From Catonia carolina (lineage: Eukaryota > Arthropoda > Insecta > Hemiptera > Achilidae), in assembly GCA_035578175.1 (NCBI GenBank), contig JAQMRL010000006.1, positions 23,781,506 to 23,845,505 of the forward strand: a DNA stretch of 64,000 nucleotides, written 5' to 3'. Below, piece by piece: positions 22,540-32,925 of the stretch. The stretch's first letter is position 1, and each line of letters opens with the position of its first letter. The notes under the pieces were generated by a model that did no database searches, was not told the origin of the DNA, and saw nothing but the letters and a program-made list of their open reading frames with translations. A program made the position numbers and the translations under genes.

Positions 22540-22935
22540 TCAGAATTGCCATGGGAGATCCAGTACTGTAGCACGTTTTAGTCTATAAACATCATTGCTG
22601 TGGTCTAAGAGATTAAGTGCTAAGTGATTTACGTAGTTTTTAGACGTTTGATGTATTTTACAACTGAAACTACGTATTTTTTCTCGTACCGTTTGGACAT
22701 TCATATCACGATGTACATCGGCGTTGGTAACATACCACGGTGCATTTAGTATGGTCCGCAGAGCTTTTGATTGAAACCGTGGCAGAAACTCGATGTTTGA
22801 AGTCGATGCTGTGCTCCATAACTGAATCCCGTAGGTCCAAACCGGCTTCAGCATGGATTTGTACAAAAGTAGTTTGTTGTCAATCGAAAGCTGGGAATGC
22901 CTATCAACGAACCAATACATCTTCCATATTACATC
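22540..22935 (-). pseudogene. Jockey-type LINE ORF2 C-terminal region, 5'-truncated, open frame
   Basis: The minus frame reads RHSQLSIDNKLLLYKSMLK, PVWTYGIQLWSTASTSNIEF, LRTILNAPWYVTNADVHRD and LALNLLDHSNDVYRLKR, ending LDLPWQF. It is a near-complete Jockey-clade thumb and C-terminal region with no internal stop. Upstream of about 22935 the frame stays open but similarity is lost, so the copy begins there, and the catalytic domain is absent. The intact frame suggests a younger insertion than the copy at 5034, from the same DLP-ending lineage. Confidence 0.85.
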
Positions 22936-23320
22936 TTCAGTACATATTACAATCATTTTCAGGAAAGACAACTGTTCGGCAGTAAAGCTGTAGAATAACA
23001 TCTTTCCACATCGTATTACTGTCAGATGTGTGAGTTTGCAAATCGTCGTGTTACAAGAAAACAGCGCATATCTACGAAAAGTAATCAACTATATTTTACG
23101 GTTTTGTAAAATGTTTTAGCTCTTGGGAAATTAATCTCTCCATTCAAAATCAAAAAAAATATAAATGCTAAAAGCCATTTGGACATATAAAGTACAACTT
23201 ATTGGTATGCAATTTTCAACACAGAAATTTTAGAATGACTGCTGTCAAAAACTATCAGAAACTTGTAGAACAAAATCATAAGTGTATAAGTACACTTATA
23301 CATAAGTATATAAGTGTTGT
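22936..23320. other. No gene seen; small palindrome at the end
   Basis: AT-rich DNA. Near 23282 TAAGTGTA-TAAG-TACACTTA makes a small perfect hairpin. Nothing else was supported. Confidence 0.4.
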
Positions 23321-23490
23321 ATATTTAAATTCGCATCAACAGATTATTAGCGACTACGGTGAGTTAAGAAACTGTAACGATGGGTTTGGAATGTAATAAT
23401 TATTTCTAGACTGTAGCCGAAAATCGAACCCGCGATCTTCGCTTAGTAGGCTCGCGCGCTAACCATTACGCCAGTTTTATTACTATTTTT
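23321..23490 (-). mobile_element. SINE family 3, copy b
   Basis: The minus strand has GGCGTAATGGTTAGCGCGCG (A-box region), CGGGTTCGATTTTCGGC (B box), then GTCTAGAAATAATT and a tail with AGTCGCTAATAATCTGTTG and GATGCGAATTTAAATAT. The tail resembles that of SINE family 1 copy a at 3834, while the head is different. Confidence 0.75.
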
Positions 23491-23800
23491 ATCTTTGTTA
23501 CTAATTTTTTTAAAGTGTTACGTGGATCTTATGATTTTTTTTTATTTTGTAACATATTTCAATTCTTGTATTGAAAGTTTTTACTCGAATCCATATTTAA
23601 AATTTACTTTTTTATTCAAGTTGACTGTTACAAAAACAAACGTTTCATTTATGATAACTATAATCCTCGGGATTACTTGGAAGCTTCGAATACGTTGTTA
23701 AAGTATCAGTAATTCTGTTTGTTACATGGTTTCAAACCATCATGAAATCACAAAATAATCCACTGCGTTTGACATACTTTTTAAACGGATGTTTAAAATC

Positions 23801-23829
23801 AAAACTAACAACCATCGGTTGTTAGTTTT
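23801..23829. repeat. Perfect 13-bp hairpin with 3-base loop
   Basis: AAAACTAACAACC at 23801-23813 is the exact reverse complement of 23817-23829, with ATC between. No partner copy or known element was recognised. Confidence 0.8.
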
Positions 23830-24133
23830 AGTTTAACACTAAAATACTAGATTGACAAACTCTGGTATTTTTTTCCAATAATTTCGGTTGGATAATAAGC
23901 ATATATTAATACTATTTTCAAACATCAACTGGGCAGTAGTATTAAATAATGCACGATGTACCAAAATATATCACTTGTTTTGTACACCCATTTCATTCCT
24001 AAATGATGAACTATGGATATTTTCATCGACAAATATTCAAGTGAATCTAGGTAATCTCTAGTGAAAAATATTTTTTACCCAAAAAATTAACATAATATTA
24101 TAACATGTATAATATGTAGCATTTTATAAATTT
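23830..24133. other. AT-rich DNA, no gene seen
   Basis: No supportable feature. Confidence 0.4.
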
Positions 24134-24659
24134 TTTTTGAAAGATTTTTTTTTGAATAACTGTAAATCTACGATCTGCTCTCATAGAACAATGAGTAGAT
24201 TTGTGTTGTAAGTATAAATCTTGAGTAAGTAATACCCCTTGGTATTGCTCTATAAAATTTCCCATTTTGTTGAATTGATCTTGCCAGGAATGTAAAATAA
24301 ATTACACAATCACATATTAAAATAAATCTGTAGGGTGTAGTCTGTATAGTCTTCTGTGTGTTCCACTGTTGTCTAGGAGATTGATGGTTTCTGGATTCTG
24401 ATGATTTTCAAGTCTTGTTTGGTAACTGGTGCAAAATTTCTGTATAGCTTCGTGTACCGTGGGAGTGTTCGTGTCTCTGTGCAATATAGTGTTGGATATG
24501 TACCAAGGTGAGTCCATGATGTTTCGAAGTATTTTTGACTGAAACCGTTGAATTATTTCAATGTTACTGTGACTTGCTGTGCCCCAGAGTTGTATCCCAT
24601 ATGTCCACACAGGTTTAAGTACAGTTTTATAAAGTAACAATTTGTTTTGTGCCGATAAT
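24134..24659 (-). mobile_element. Jockey-type LINE 3' end with poly(A)
   Basis: The minus strand reads LSAQNKLLLYKTVLKPVWTY, GIQLWGTASHSNIEIIQRFQ, LRNIMDSPWYISNTILHRD and ETINLLDNSGTHRRLYRLHP, ending TDLF at 24317. About 180 bases of 3' UTR and an A-rich end (T-rich on + at 24130-24155) follow. The frame has no stop, but only the C-terminal ~114 codons of ORF2 are present, without the RT catalytic core. The UTR carries CTCAT-AGAACA-ATGAG and is repeated as a fragment at 19195. The tail (HPTDLF) differs from the DLP tails, so it is a second Jockey subfamily. Confidence 0.85.
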
Positions 24660-24762
24660 TAAAGATATTAAAGATAGTAAAATTTATACGGATTTGAAGT
24701 AATTTGACGGTTGACCTTCAATGAACAGCGTAGATTCTGATATGACAATTTCTAGCAATGAA

Positions 24763-24800
24763 CAGTGGAGACCCAAAAAACATGTTTTTTAGCGATTGGT

Positions 24801-24861
<61 letters not shown>

Positions 24862-24925
24862 CGCGTGTAAAATATCTCAAGAGCGGATCATAGCATGATG
24901 CTGAAACTTGAGACTTAAGTCTAAT
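24763..24925 (+). mobile_element. HINE-like fragment, copy D, with long (TG)n
   Basis: Contains only the segment around the microsatellite: GACCCAAAAAACATG, TTTAGCGATTGGTCTG, a long (TG)n running into (CG)n, then AATATCTCAAGAGCGGA and GAAACTTGAGACTTAAGT. Both ends of the element are missing. Confidence 0.75.
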
Positions 24926-25621
24926 TTCTAAGTAATATAAATATCTAAATAATTACTAATTTCAAAGTAAAATAACATTTAAGCCAAACCAGTCAACGCA
25001 GAAAAGAACAAGCTTTAATTTGGTGTAGCGTTCAAATTTTTCCGTTTAGCTATTTTTGATATACAACTCTTCAAGAACAACGGACTTCTTTCGTGGCGCG
25101 CACTATAGTTCATCTACTTCAACAGCAATACGTACTCACATGTACATACCACGCATATATACATACATGTTTATGAAAATCTTCATTAAGACTTTTAGAG
25201 TTATCATTTTTGAAAATTAAAAAAGAAATTGTTGCGGTGAATATAAATACGAATACGCTGTCAAAATATCATGAAAATCCGTTCAGTAGTTGTGGAGGTT
25301 AGTCTGCAGAAAAAAACCACGCTTTGTCTTTATATATTAGTATAGATTATTTAATTTGTATAAATATTTTATACATCATTTTGTAATAATTTATTTCCGA
25401 CAGTACACACAATTATGTAAACCGTTCACAGAAAATTTCTAGCTGGAGCCCAGTGTTGACTGGCGGTCCTCTTCAACGTCTTAAATTACATTTTATCTCA
25501 TTTCATAATAAACTCATTCACTCCTTTTTATGTTCAGTTGTGAATTATCTTAATAAAGTAAAAACAAATAGCACAAGTTATTTTTATGCTCAGTTAAAAG
25601 GCTTTCTGAAGAATATAATAT
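24926..25621. other. No gene seen
   Basis: AT-rich DNA. The segment near 25240-25320 (ATCATGAAAATCCGTTCAGT, AGACAAAG-like) has the look of old transposon sequence, but I find no partner in the window. Confidence 0.35.
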
Positions 25622-26160
25622 TGTGACACTTATCTCTAAGGTCCGTTTCGTGATCTGAGTAAATTGAATAATTACCACACTAACATTTAAAATTGCAAGT
25701 ATTTATTACAACTAAAAATTACAATTAAATAAGCGACTAAAATCTACAAGTAAATTTCAATTTAATTACTTAATAAGTAACCAACTAATTATAATTAACT
25801 AATACAATAAATAACAAACAGTTTACTAATTTACTAACTCACATAAACAATACAGGATAACTGGAAGTTAAGCAATAGACAGTTATTCGTAGTAACGTTG
25901 CCCTTTCCTAACGTACTGATATGCACTATGGAATACGCTCACTCAATCACAGACAAAACGTAAACTGACTCACTGAATAACTCGTGTCGCTTATATTGAT
26001 GGGCTAATGGAGAGTTCGAGAAAAGACACAGATTTTCTATATAATAATAAAATACAAAATTCTGGCTTCTAGATAAATCTAAACAACTGTAAACAAATTT
26101 GGCTTGAATAGAAGATGTTATAAAAAGGCCAATAATCTAAATAGGTACCCGGCTCTCACA
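25622..26160. mobile_element. Probable solo LTR, 539 bp, ATAT target duplication
   Basis: The segment begins TGTGACACTTATCTC and ends GGCTCTCACA, so it has TG...CA ends with a short inverted terminus (TGTGA/TCACA). ATAT at 25618-25621 is repeated at 26161-26164 as a 4-bp TSD. There is no coding sequence on either side, so it would be a solo LTR left by recombination of an LTR retrotransposon. Orientation and superfamily cannot be told. The call rests on termini and TSD only. Confidence 0.55.
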
Positions 26161-26669
26161 ATATTTGTACAGCAATAGCTACATTTACTATAAAAGACCA
26201 TTTATATTACACATAATATTTGGAACTATTTCTCGGAAAACCCTGTTTATTACTTTTATTATTTACGTTAACATTTTTAATCTCTCGGTCTTCCTCGAAA
26301 ATTCTCGAACCCACATCCCTCAAGATATTGTCACAGTATATTTAGTTAAATGTATGTAGTTTAGTTTAGTAATAAATTGTAACGTATATAATATATCTAA
26401 ATAAGATAGTCTATCAGATATACAGTAGGACTTCGATTATCCGTCAGTCACGGGACCGAAGCCCTGACGGATAACCGAAAAGACGGTTAATGGAGAAAGA
26501 GTGAAAAACATAAAAAAAATACATTGTAATGTGTCAAAATATTAATTTAATGTTGACTACTGTACTACCAGACAGTACACTATAAAGGCATACAAGCTGC
26601 AAACATTACAATACAAAATACACTAGGTACAGTGCAGCAAAACTATTGTTTAAAAAAGTCTGTTAATTT

Positions 26670-27019
26670 CTTTTGTTTCAACACATTTCGGGCTTTTTGG
26701 CTGCTATATCTCTTACTCTTCGAAGCAGCAACAGCTGCGTGGAATCTGCTTCAGTCTGCTATTCAAACCAATCAATACATTTAGAAAACATTGATTCTGC
26801 GTCAGTATGGGTGATTGTTTTAGTAGTAGCGTCTTCTACCTCATGGTCGCTTTCGTGATTTTCTGCAGGATCATTAGGATCCAAAACTCGCTGAATGAGT
26901 TCATCATCAGAGACAAATTCAAAACCTGCATCCTTTTGGTCCATGTCCATCCATTCTACCCAAGTACTGTATGTAGGTTTAACCACAGTGACGCGCTTAC
27001 ATATGCAGAATAGGTTCAA
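26670..27019 (-). pseudogene. Tigger-type transposase C-terminal fragment
   Basis: The minus frame reads WVEWMDMDQKDAGFEFVSDD, VLDPNDPAENHESDHEVED, AESMFSKCIDWFE, then an in-frame stop and QTEADSTQLLLLRRVRDIAA ending KKPEMC. This acidic stretch followed by an E--L---EQQ-EAD--QLLLLRRLRD-A--K helix is the C-terminus of Tigger/Jerky-type DDE transposases. The CENPB-like HTH and DDE domains are gone. It lies inside terminal repeats of the matching type, which supports the assignment. Confidence 0.8.
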
Positions 27020-27023
27020 CCGC

Positions 27024-27507
27024 CAAATCCAATACTCCTCTATGGTAGTGAATCTTGGGTAACATCAAAACCACTTGAGAGTAAAGTGCAGGCAGCGGAG
27101 ATGAAATTTCTTCGCAGAACTAAGGGCTGTGACAGGAGAGATCACATCAGGAATGAGGAAATAAGGAAGGAGCTGAACATCTTCTGCCTGAATGAGAGAG
27201 TTGCATCGTATCGCCAACAATGGAAAGAACATGTTGAACGAATGTCAGCCGATAGGCTTCCACTAAAAATTCTCAAGTATCAGCCGGTAGGCAAAAGAGG
27301 TATAGGCAGGCCACGGAAAAGGTGGCAATGATTATACCATAAGGATAAAAAAACAAATGTTATAAGATAGACTTAAATTTATCATTGATAAAATATGAAT
27401 TACATATTTAATATTGAGGGAATTGTTTTCTAAAATTATTAATATAAGCTGAATGTGAGTCGGAACAGGCCATGGCCTAATCCCTGTTTGGAAGAAGAAG
27501 AAGAAGA
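27024..27507 (+). mobile_element. RTE-type LINE 3' end inserted in the Tigger element, 12-bp TSD
   Basis: Flanked by perfect AGGTTCAACCGC repeats (27012-27023 and 27508-27519). It ends in a (GAA)n tail just before the second repeat. The + frame to 27331 reads ILLYGSESWVTSKPLESKVQ, AAEMKFLRRTKGCDRRDHIR, NEEIRKELNIFCLNERVASY and ends RGIGRPRKRWQ. This is the C-terminal region of the endonuclease/reverse-transcriptase ORF common in insect RTE-like LINEs (LLYGSE-WV...AAEM-FLRR-KG--R-D-IRNE-IR-EL). The frame is intact and the TSD perfect, so the insertion is fairly recent. The catalytic domains are absent through 5' truncation. Confidence 0.9.
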
Positions 27508-27669
27508 AGGTTCAACCGCACAGACGAACACACATTTGGTGAATCACGCAATAGTAGTGTTGCTGGCTGAATTTACAGGACCTTCACGGGTGCAAAGTCG
27601 GCTAAAAAGGCTGACGGTTAAGCGAGAAAGACGGTAAATCGGTAGACGGATAACCGAAATCCTACTGTA

Positions 27670-28499
27670 CCTCATAAAAGGGCAAACTATACAAAAACAG
27701 AGTACAAATTACGTGGTATATTTCAAAATTTTGATAATTATTCATTCTGCACAGTTTAATGAACAAAAATCATTAATGCATTAATTGGAAATCAATCGAA
27801 AATAAATGCAATCCAGTTGCCTTTACTGAACTGTAACTAGAACCAATTCATTACTTTTTATAAAGCAGTACGATGTCGTACAATAGGCAAAGTTATTCAT
27901 TTGGTTTAACTCCGAGTTCAAGTACATTTATAGTTCGAAAATAATGATCATGGTAAACAACCTATCCTTGTCGAGAGTTGTAAACACTTTGAATAATTAA
28001 TCTTCCCTCAGTTTCAATTACAGGTAACTTAATTACAGAAGTAATTAACTTAAGAACTAACTAATACTCTTTTAAATTTAATTCAACTACTTCAGTCTGC
28101 TTTAATTTAAAGTAGTTTCAGTAGAAACATGGAGAAATGTATTGAAACATATTATTTTACAAATGAGTTTCAAGAACGGTGTGTACAAGTTAATTGAGTT
28201 TAAAACAACCATTTATAGATTTTCTTACACCTATGCCATTTTGCGTAGGTATAATGAAAGTATTTTTCTTAAATAGAAAATTAACGCAAATGTTTTCCTT
28301 AATATTTTTACCACTCGTAAATACTGTGAGGTTTATTCCGGGTTCTTTCGGGATCAACTGGTTGATTATGAATAAAAAACCTATTTTTGAACCTATAACT
28401 ATTTATTAATAAATGATTTACTTACATTAAATTATTACAGTTATAACTATTGCAATAAAATACACTGAACCTAATTTAATAAAAATTTAAATTTTTTCG
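27670..28499. other. AT-rich DNA, no gene seen
   Basis: No coding similarity or repeat partner was found. Confidence 0.4.
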
Positions 28500-28610
28500 A
28501 GGCCGCCTCCGAAGCGTAATGGTTAGATTTCTAACCTACAATGCGGAGGTTTAGGGTTAAATTTCGGGGTAAGGTCTAGAAATTTCAAGAGTCATCGTAC
28601 AAACTAAAAT
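28500..28610 (+). mobile_element. SINE family 3, head fragment
   Basis: GGCCGCCTCCGAAGCGTAAT then GGTTAGATTTC (A-box region), AGGGTTAAATTTC (degenerate B box) and GGTCTAGAAATTTCAAGAGT. The body matches the other family-3 copies. The tail is not recognisable. Confidence 0.6.
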
Positions 28611-29726
28611 TTCCTCAAATAGTTTTATGTTAACCAAATACCTGAACACATTCAGTCATTACACAAACTTGGTTTTGAAAAAAATGTTACATAAAACCTT
28701 AATCTAATCAGCTCTACAATTCAGTCAAATTGTTTCTTTAAAAAATTATATAAAATTTGTAAAGAAATTAGTTGTAAGTTTTACAAAATTTGAAACGAAA
28801 CTGCGAGAAATTAAAAGAATTAAAAAAAATATCAACCAGAAATAAAAGAATTAAAGCATTTAAGGATGAAATATCTCGTTGACAGAAAAAAAGCGTAGGG
28901 AGTGGGAAAGATCGAGTGCACAAATGAAAGATTAAGGTGGCTAAGAAGAACAGAACAGGAAGGAAGATTAAGAGTTAAAAAAAATAATGGTGTATAGACA
29001 GGTGGCTAGACGGTAAAAGGCCACGAGGCAAGAGAATTATTTTATTTTAAGACATAGGTGAAATATTAGACTTTTTGTAAAGTCGATCAGTTTTTACTTT
29101 ACAAAGAAATCTGAAAAGGATTTAGCTTAGCTTTGAAGAATTTATGAATTACGAGTTGTACTTAATATTAAAAAAGAAAACAGTTATAAAAATATAGATA
29201 TTGTATTTTCCTAAGCGCTTGGTATTTTTCAGATTTTTTTCTTTAGTGTATTCTGTTATAAGAAAGTCACCCGATTACACTGTTGATCCTCCTTAATAAG
29301 CTTTTAAAATTTTAATATACTGTAACTGATGGAGCTTACAAAATTCTGAGATAGATTCCTAGTACTTTCTAAATAACTTCCTGGAATAACATTCTAATAT
29401 GAAAACAAAATCCAAGATGCAAATAAATTTAACAGTTATCGAAAAAGTTTTTAAGTTAAGAAAAGAACAGAATATAATACAATTCTTTGTAACTTTTCGA
29501 AGTTTATGGTATAACTTTCTTGTTACTGTAAAACAAAGAAGTGCGAGAAGAAAGTTAGAAAATATATATATAGCAATAATACAAACATGAGTGTTCTAAA
29601 TCGCTTACTTGTTTTACCTTATTTTTATCACTTTGAAACTTTTATACGTAACATAGTGTACAGTTACAAATCTTTGGGATATTATGTTCAAATAAACTTT
29701 GTTACATAATTATTTATAATCATTAA
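28611..29726. other. AT-rich DNA, no gene seen
   Basis: Mostly A-rich DNA. A stretch near 28900-29040 (AGTGGGAAAGATCGAG, AGACAGGTGGCTAGACGG) is more complex and looks like eroded LINE coding sequence, but I cannot read a convincing frame. Confidence 0.35.
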
Positions 29727-30630
29727 TTTTTACTTTCTCTTGCCTATCTGAATATATAGGAAGGAAAGTATTGTTTTCATGTCGATTTTCCGAAATCGAG
29801 TTTTCACTGGATCTACACGTTTTCAGACCCCCTGAACCCAAAAAACATGTTTGTAGCGATTGGTGTGTGTGTTTGTGTATATACAAAATGAACGGAACAT
29901 CGTAAGAACTTGAAACTTCAGTTACATACCACTACTGGACCCGACACGAACCTTTTTTAATCAAAATCGGTCAACCGGAAGTAGTAGTTTATTTGTGCAA
30001 TTCTTCACTTTTTTGTCAAAAACTGGTCCTACGATTTTTCTTTAAATCGCCTAGTTTACTAAATTTTTTATGCTCTACAAGAAAGGGTAGGCGCCATGTT
30101 TGCTGAAATTCTTGGTGAGGCTGTTTTCACGTAAAAAAATTGTTTTTTTAAGATTACGGCTTTAATATGCATTTTAGCGCAAAAATTTATATAATAAGAA
30201 ATGTAGAAAATTTAAAATCATACAACTTTTATTTCAAATGTTTTTTTTGTATGAAGCTTAGTTTAGCGGTAATTAGCGATTTTCTGTTTTTTTCTCACGA
30301 AAACGTGTGAAAAATCGATTTTTTTAAGATTTCGGCCTTAGTATGCATTTTATGACAAAAGTGTTTATAATCAAAATTATAGAAAATTAAACGATCTACA
30401 ACTTTTATTTTGAGCATTTTTCTCTACAGAGCCTAGTTTAGCGTGAAAGAGTGATTTTCAGTATTTTAAAACCAAACTGAGGTCAATTTTCTTTTGCGCC
30501 TTTCATTCATGATTAAAATAGGGTTATGTTTTTGAGGTTAGTTTTTTGTTTGTTTATATTGTTAGGTTATATTGTTAATTACTTGCATTGGCAAGAGAAA
30601 GTTGGGTGAGTGTTTTCACACCATATTTTT
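29727..30630 (+). mobile_element. HINE-like element, copy E (full length)
   Basis: Complete from TTTACTTTCTCTTGCC and the 5' hairpin to GGCAAGAGAAAGT and the 3' stem-loop. The (TG)n tract is short and interrupted, and about 20 bases around it are lost relative to copy A. It ends 50 bases before the LTR-like element at 30683. Confidence 0.85.
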
Positions 30631-31085
30631 ATTTTATCGAATTTCTGTACGTTAATTATTCCCCGTATTTATTTGGTTAAACTGTAACATTTTTAAAATT
30701 AATGTTACTTTATTTATTTTTCCTTTTTCTGTTATGTTGAATTTAAATTTCGTAATCTTTTTAATGTCGCCGTAATCCGTTATCTCGTTATCAATTTGCA
30801 TTCATTCTGTCTTTGTACTGCCGACTGCTGTTATCTGTTGTTTCTTGTCGAATCCGTTTCTTCTTGCTTTTCATGTCCTCTTGGTGCATGTTTAGCGGGG
30901 GGGAAGGGGTCGGTGACGTCAGAACCGAGGCTTCATTATGAGTGATTTGATATACTCGCTCTCTTTTTGCAATTGGTCTGGAAGATGTTCGGTTCTTGAA
31001 TTATGTGTGTCGTAAATTTTTATAGTTTCTTTTCGGGGCGCTTTTACGTTGCTGTATGACTAATTGCTATTCCCGTTTTTTTACG

Positions 31086-31368
31086 GTAAGTCCTTGTTCT
31101 ATTTCTTTTATTATGCTTGTAGTTAAAACCCATTGTAGCCGTAAATGATTTTTTTAAGATTTTGTAAATTTTTGGTAAACCCTTTTGGGTAATTTTAATT
31201 TTCTAAATTTTAACTTAAAGCTTTTCTTAAAGTTTGCTATTATGTTTTTTTTTCTTTTCTTTAATCTTTTGCTGTGCTGGTGGGGTTTGCCTACTTTTAA
31301 TTAAATCTTTTGTTTGTTTTTAGCGGAGGCCCTCATTATTCTAAGTCCTGGTTTTCTGCTCTTTGCAG
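31086..31368 (+). other. Candidate intron inside LTR-like copy 1
   Basis: The donor ACG|GTAAGT at 31086 and the acceptor TTTTCTGCTCTTTGCAG ending at 31368 are both conserved in the second copy (35637 and 35912), although the sequence between them has diverged and shortened. Two conserved splice-like sites around a less conserved interior suggest a leader intron transcribed from the LTR. There is no transcript evidence. Confidence 0.35.
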
Positions 31369-31722
31369 GGACCAGCTTTGGGGAGCAGTTCCTTCAATAT
31401 TTTATACAAGTTTTACTAATCCTTTTGGGCGACATGGAAGCCAAAAGGTCAATTTCAACTATTCTAACTTCACCTGAAAGTATCGCCTTTTATAACTTTA
31501 AATCGACTCATCTGTAAACTAATTCTTTGCACAAGATAAATTTTTGGGCCCAAATATTCAGTAAACATAAATCTGGAATCACTGATTTTAAATGGACAAG
31601 TCGCCTTTGGTTTAAACAAGTCTCCGGCTAGCTAACTAGCATGTTCTTTCGGGGATCATCCTTATTCTTCTAATTCTACTCATCCGTCTTGTATTTATAA
31701 TAACTGATAAATTTCTTATATT

Positions 31723-31837
31723 ACAAATATTTTAATTTTTATAATTAATTTTGTTAATCATAAAAATGATCCTTATAAGAATAATAAGGATCATTTTTAT
31801 GATTAACAAAATTAATTATAAAAATTAAAATATTTGT
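31723..31837. repeat. Perfect 54-bp inverted repeat, 7-base spacer
   Basis: 31723-31776 is the exact reverse complement of 31784-31837; the spacer is AAGAATA. It lies in LTR-like copy 1 and is absent at the equivalent place in copy 2, so the second arm arose after the copies diverged, or is an assembly or cloning artefact. Confidence 0.9.
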
Positions 31838-32772
31838 TTGCTGCATTATGCAATTTCGCACAATCTTGTCTCGTGGTGGACAAAACATGTTTTGCATTTA
31901 ACTTATAATGTTAATATTGTATTAAGCCTTTTGTTTTTCTGGCTTTCTCTTATTTTTGTTTCTTTAATATTATAAATAAAAATTTGAATTATTTTGCTAA
32001 AATATTGCATGATGATTATCTTGTAAAATTTAATTTTGTTACTCAAGGTAAAATTTACCTTGTGTTTCGTTTAGTGAAACTAATTATATACTTATTTTTT
32101 TGGTTTTTTTGTTAAGATCAAATCTTTTAAAGAAACAGTTTAATCATGTTTTTTATTTAAATTTTATTTTTTTTTATGAATCTCTTTCATGTAAAGGCAA
32201 TCGGATTAATTCTTATATTTAATTTGGTACTTTCATTTGATTTCTATTTATCGTTTATTAATTTCTAATAATTATAATTGTAAAACCGAAATGGTCTTTT
32301 CTATTTTAAAATTACTTAAAGATTTTCTTAAATTACTTTTCTGGATCCAGTTTAAAGCATGCTAAATTATTATTGAGCTCGTACTATAATATAAAATTTT
32401 GGTTATTAATTATGATAATTTCAATTTAATGCCTGCGTAACGTTTTTGTAATTCTTCTTAAATACTGAACATAAAACTTAATTTATCTTATATTTATAAA
32501 GGTTACCTATCTATTAATATTTTTTTATTAAATTTTCAAGTAAATCAAAATTAATCTTGTTAATTTTATTTTCTTTGCACCACATCACCGCAGTCTGTTT
32601 TTGGGGTAGTTTTTTTCTTTCTTGTCCCCTGTGCCACTTTTGCTTTTGGTAGCGAACCTTTGGGGTTCGCGTGAGCAAAAAGGGGGCTACAAAACCATCT
32701 AATGAATTTTAAATTATTTTATTATTCTTGATTAAATTCAATCACTTTCCCGTTAATGTAATCAGTTATTTT

Positions 32773-32925
32773 GATTTTACTTTCTTTTGCCCTGTATGAA
32801 AATAAAAGGGATATATTGTTTTAAAGTCGATTTTTCAAAATCGTGTTTTCACTGGAAATACAGACTTGCAGGTCCCCTAAACCCAAAAAAACATTTTTTT
32901 TAGCAATTGATCTGTATGTATGTGT
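32773..32925 (+). mobile_element. HINE-like element, copy F (5' end only)
   Basis: TTTACTTTCTTTTGCCC, a degenerate 5' hairpin, CGATTTTTCAAAATCG, GGTCCCCTAAACCC and TTTAGCAATTGATCTGT match the first ~150 bases of the family. It stops where the (TG)n tract would begin. Confidence 0.75.

Larger units (their letters stand above)
26423..27667 (-). mobile_element. Tigger/pogo-type DNA transposon, internally deleted, with nested LINE
   Basis: The ends are CAGTAGGACTTCGATTATCC on the left and GGATAACCGAAATCCTACTG on the right, near-perfect inverted repeats typical of pogo/Tigger elements. TA flanks both sides (26421-26422 and 27668-27669), the TSD of the Tc1/mariner superfamily. Inside, the minus strand encodes the C-terminus of the transposase (separate entry). 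Removing the RTE LINE at 27024-27507 and one TSD copy leaves about 750 bp, so most of the transposase gene was deleted before or apart from the LINE insertion. Confidence 0.9.
30683..32691 (+). mobile_element. Large solo-LTR-like element, copy 1 (2.0 kb)
   Basis: Begins TGTAACATTTTT and ends GGGGGCTACA (TG...CA), with AAAC at both flanks (30679-30682 and 32692-32695) as a 4-bp TSD. It is homologous along its length to 35217-37156: GTTATCTCGTT, CCGACTGCTGTTATCTG, GACGTCAGA, CTCGCTCTCTTT, ACGGTAAGT, CTAAGTCCTGGTTTTCTGCT, CATCACCGCAGTCTGTTTT and GAGCAAAA. No primer-binding site or coding region follows, so I read it as a solo LTR of an LTR retrotransposon. The 2-kb size is long for an LTR but within range. 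The strand given is that in which the splice-like signals and the CTACA end read. Confidence 0.65.
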
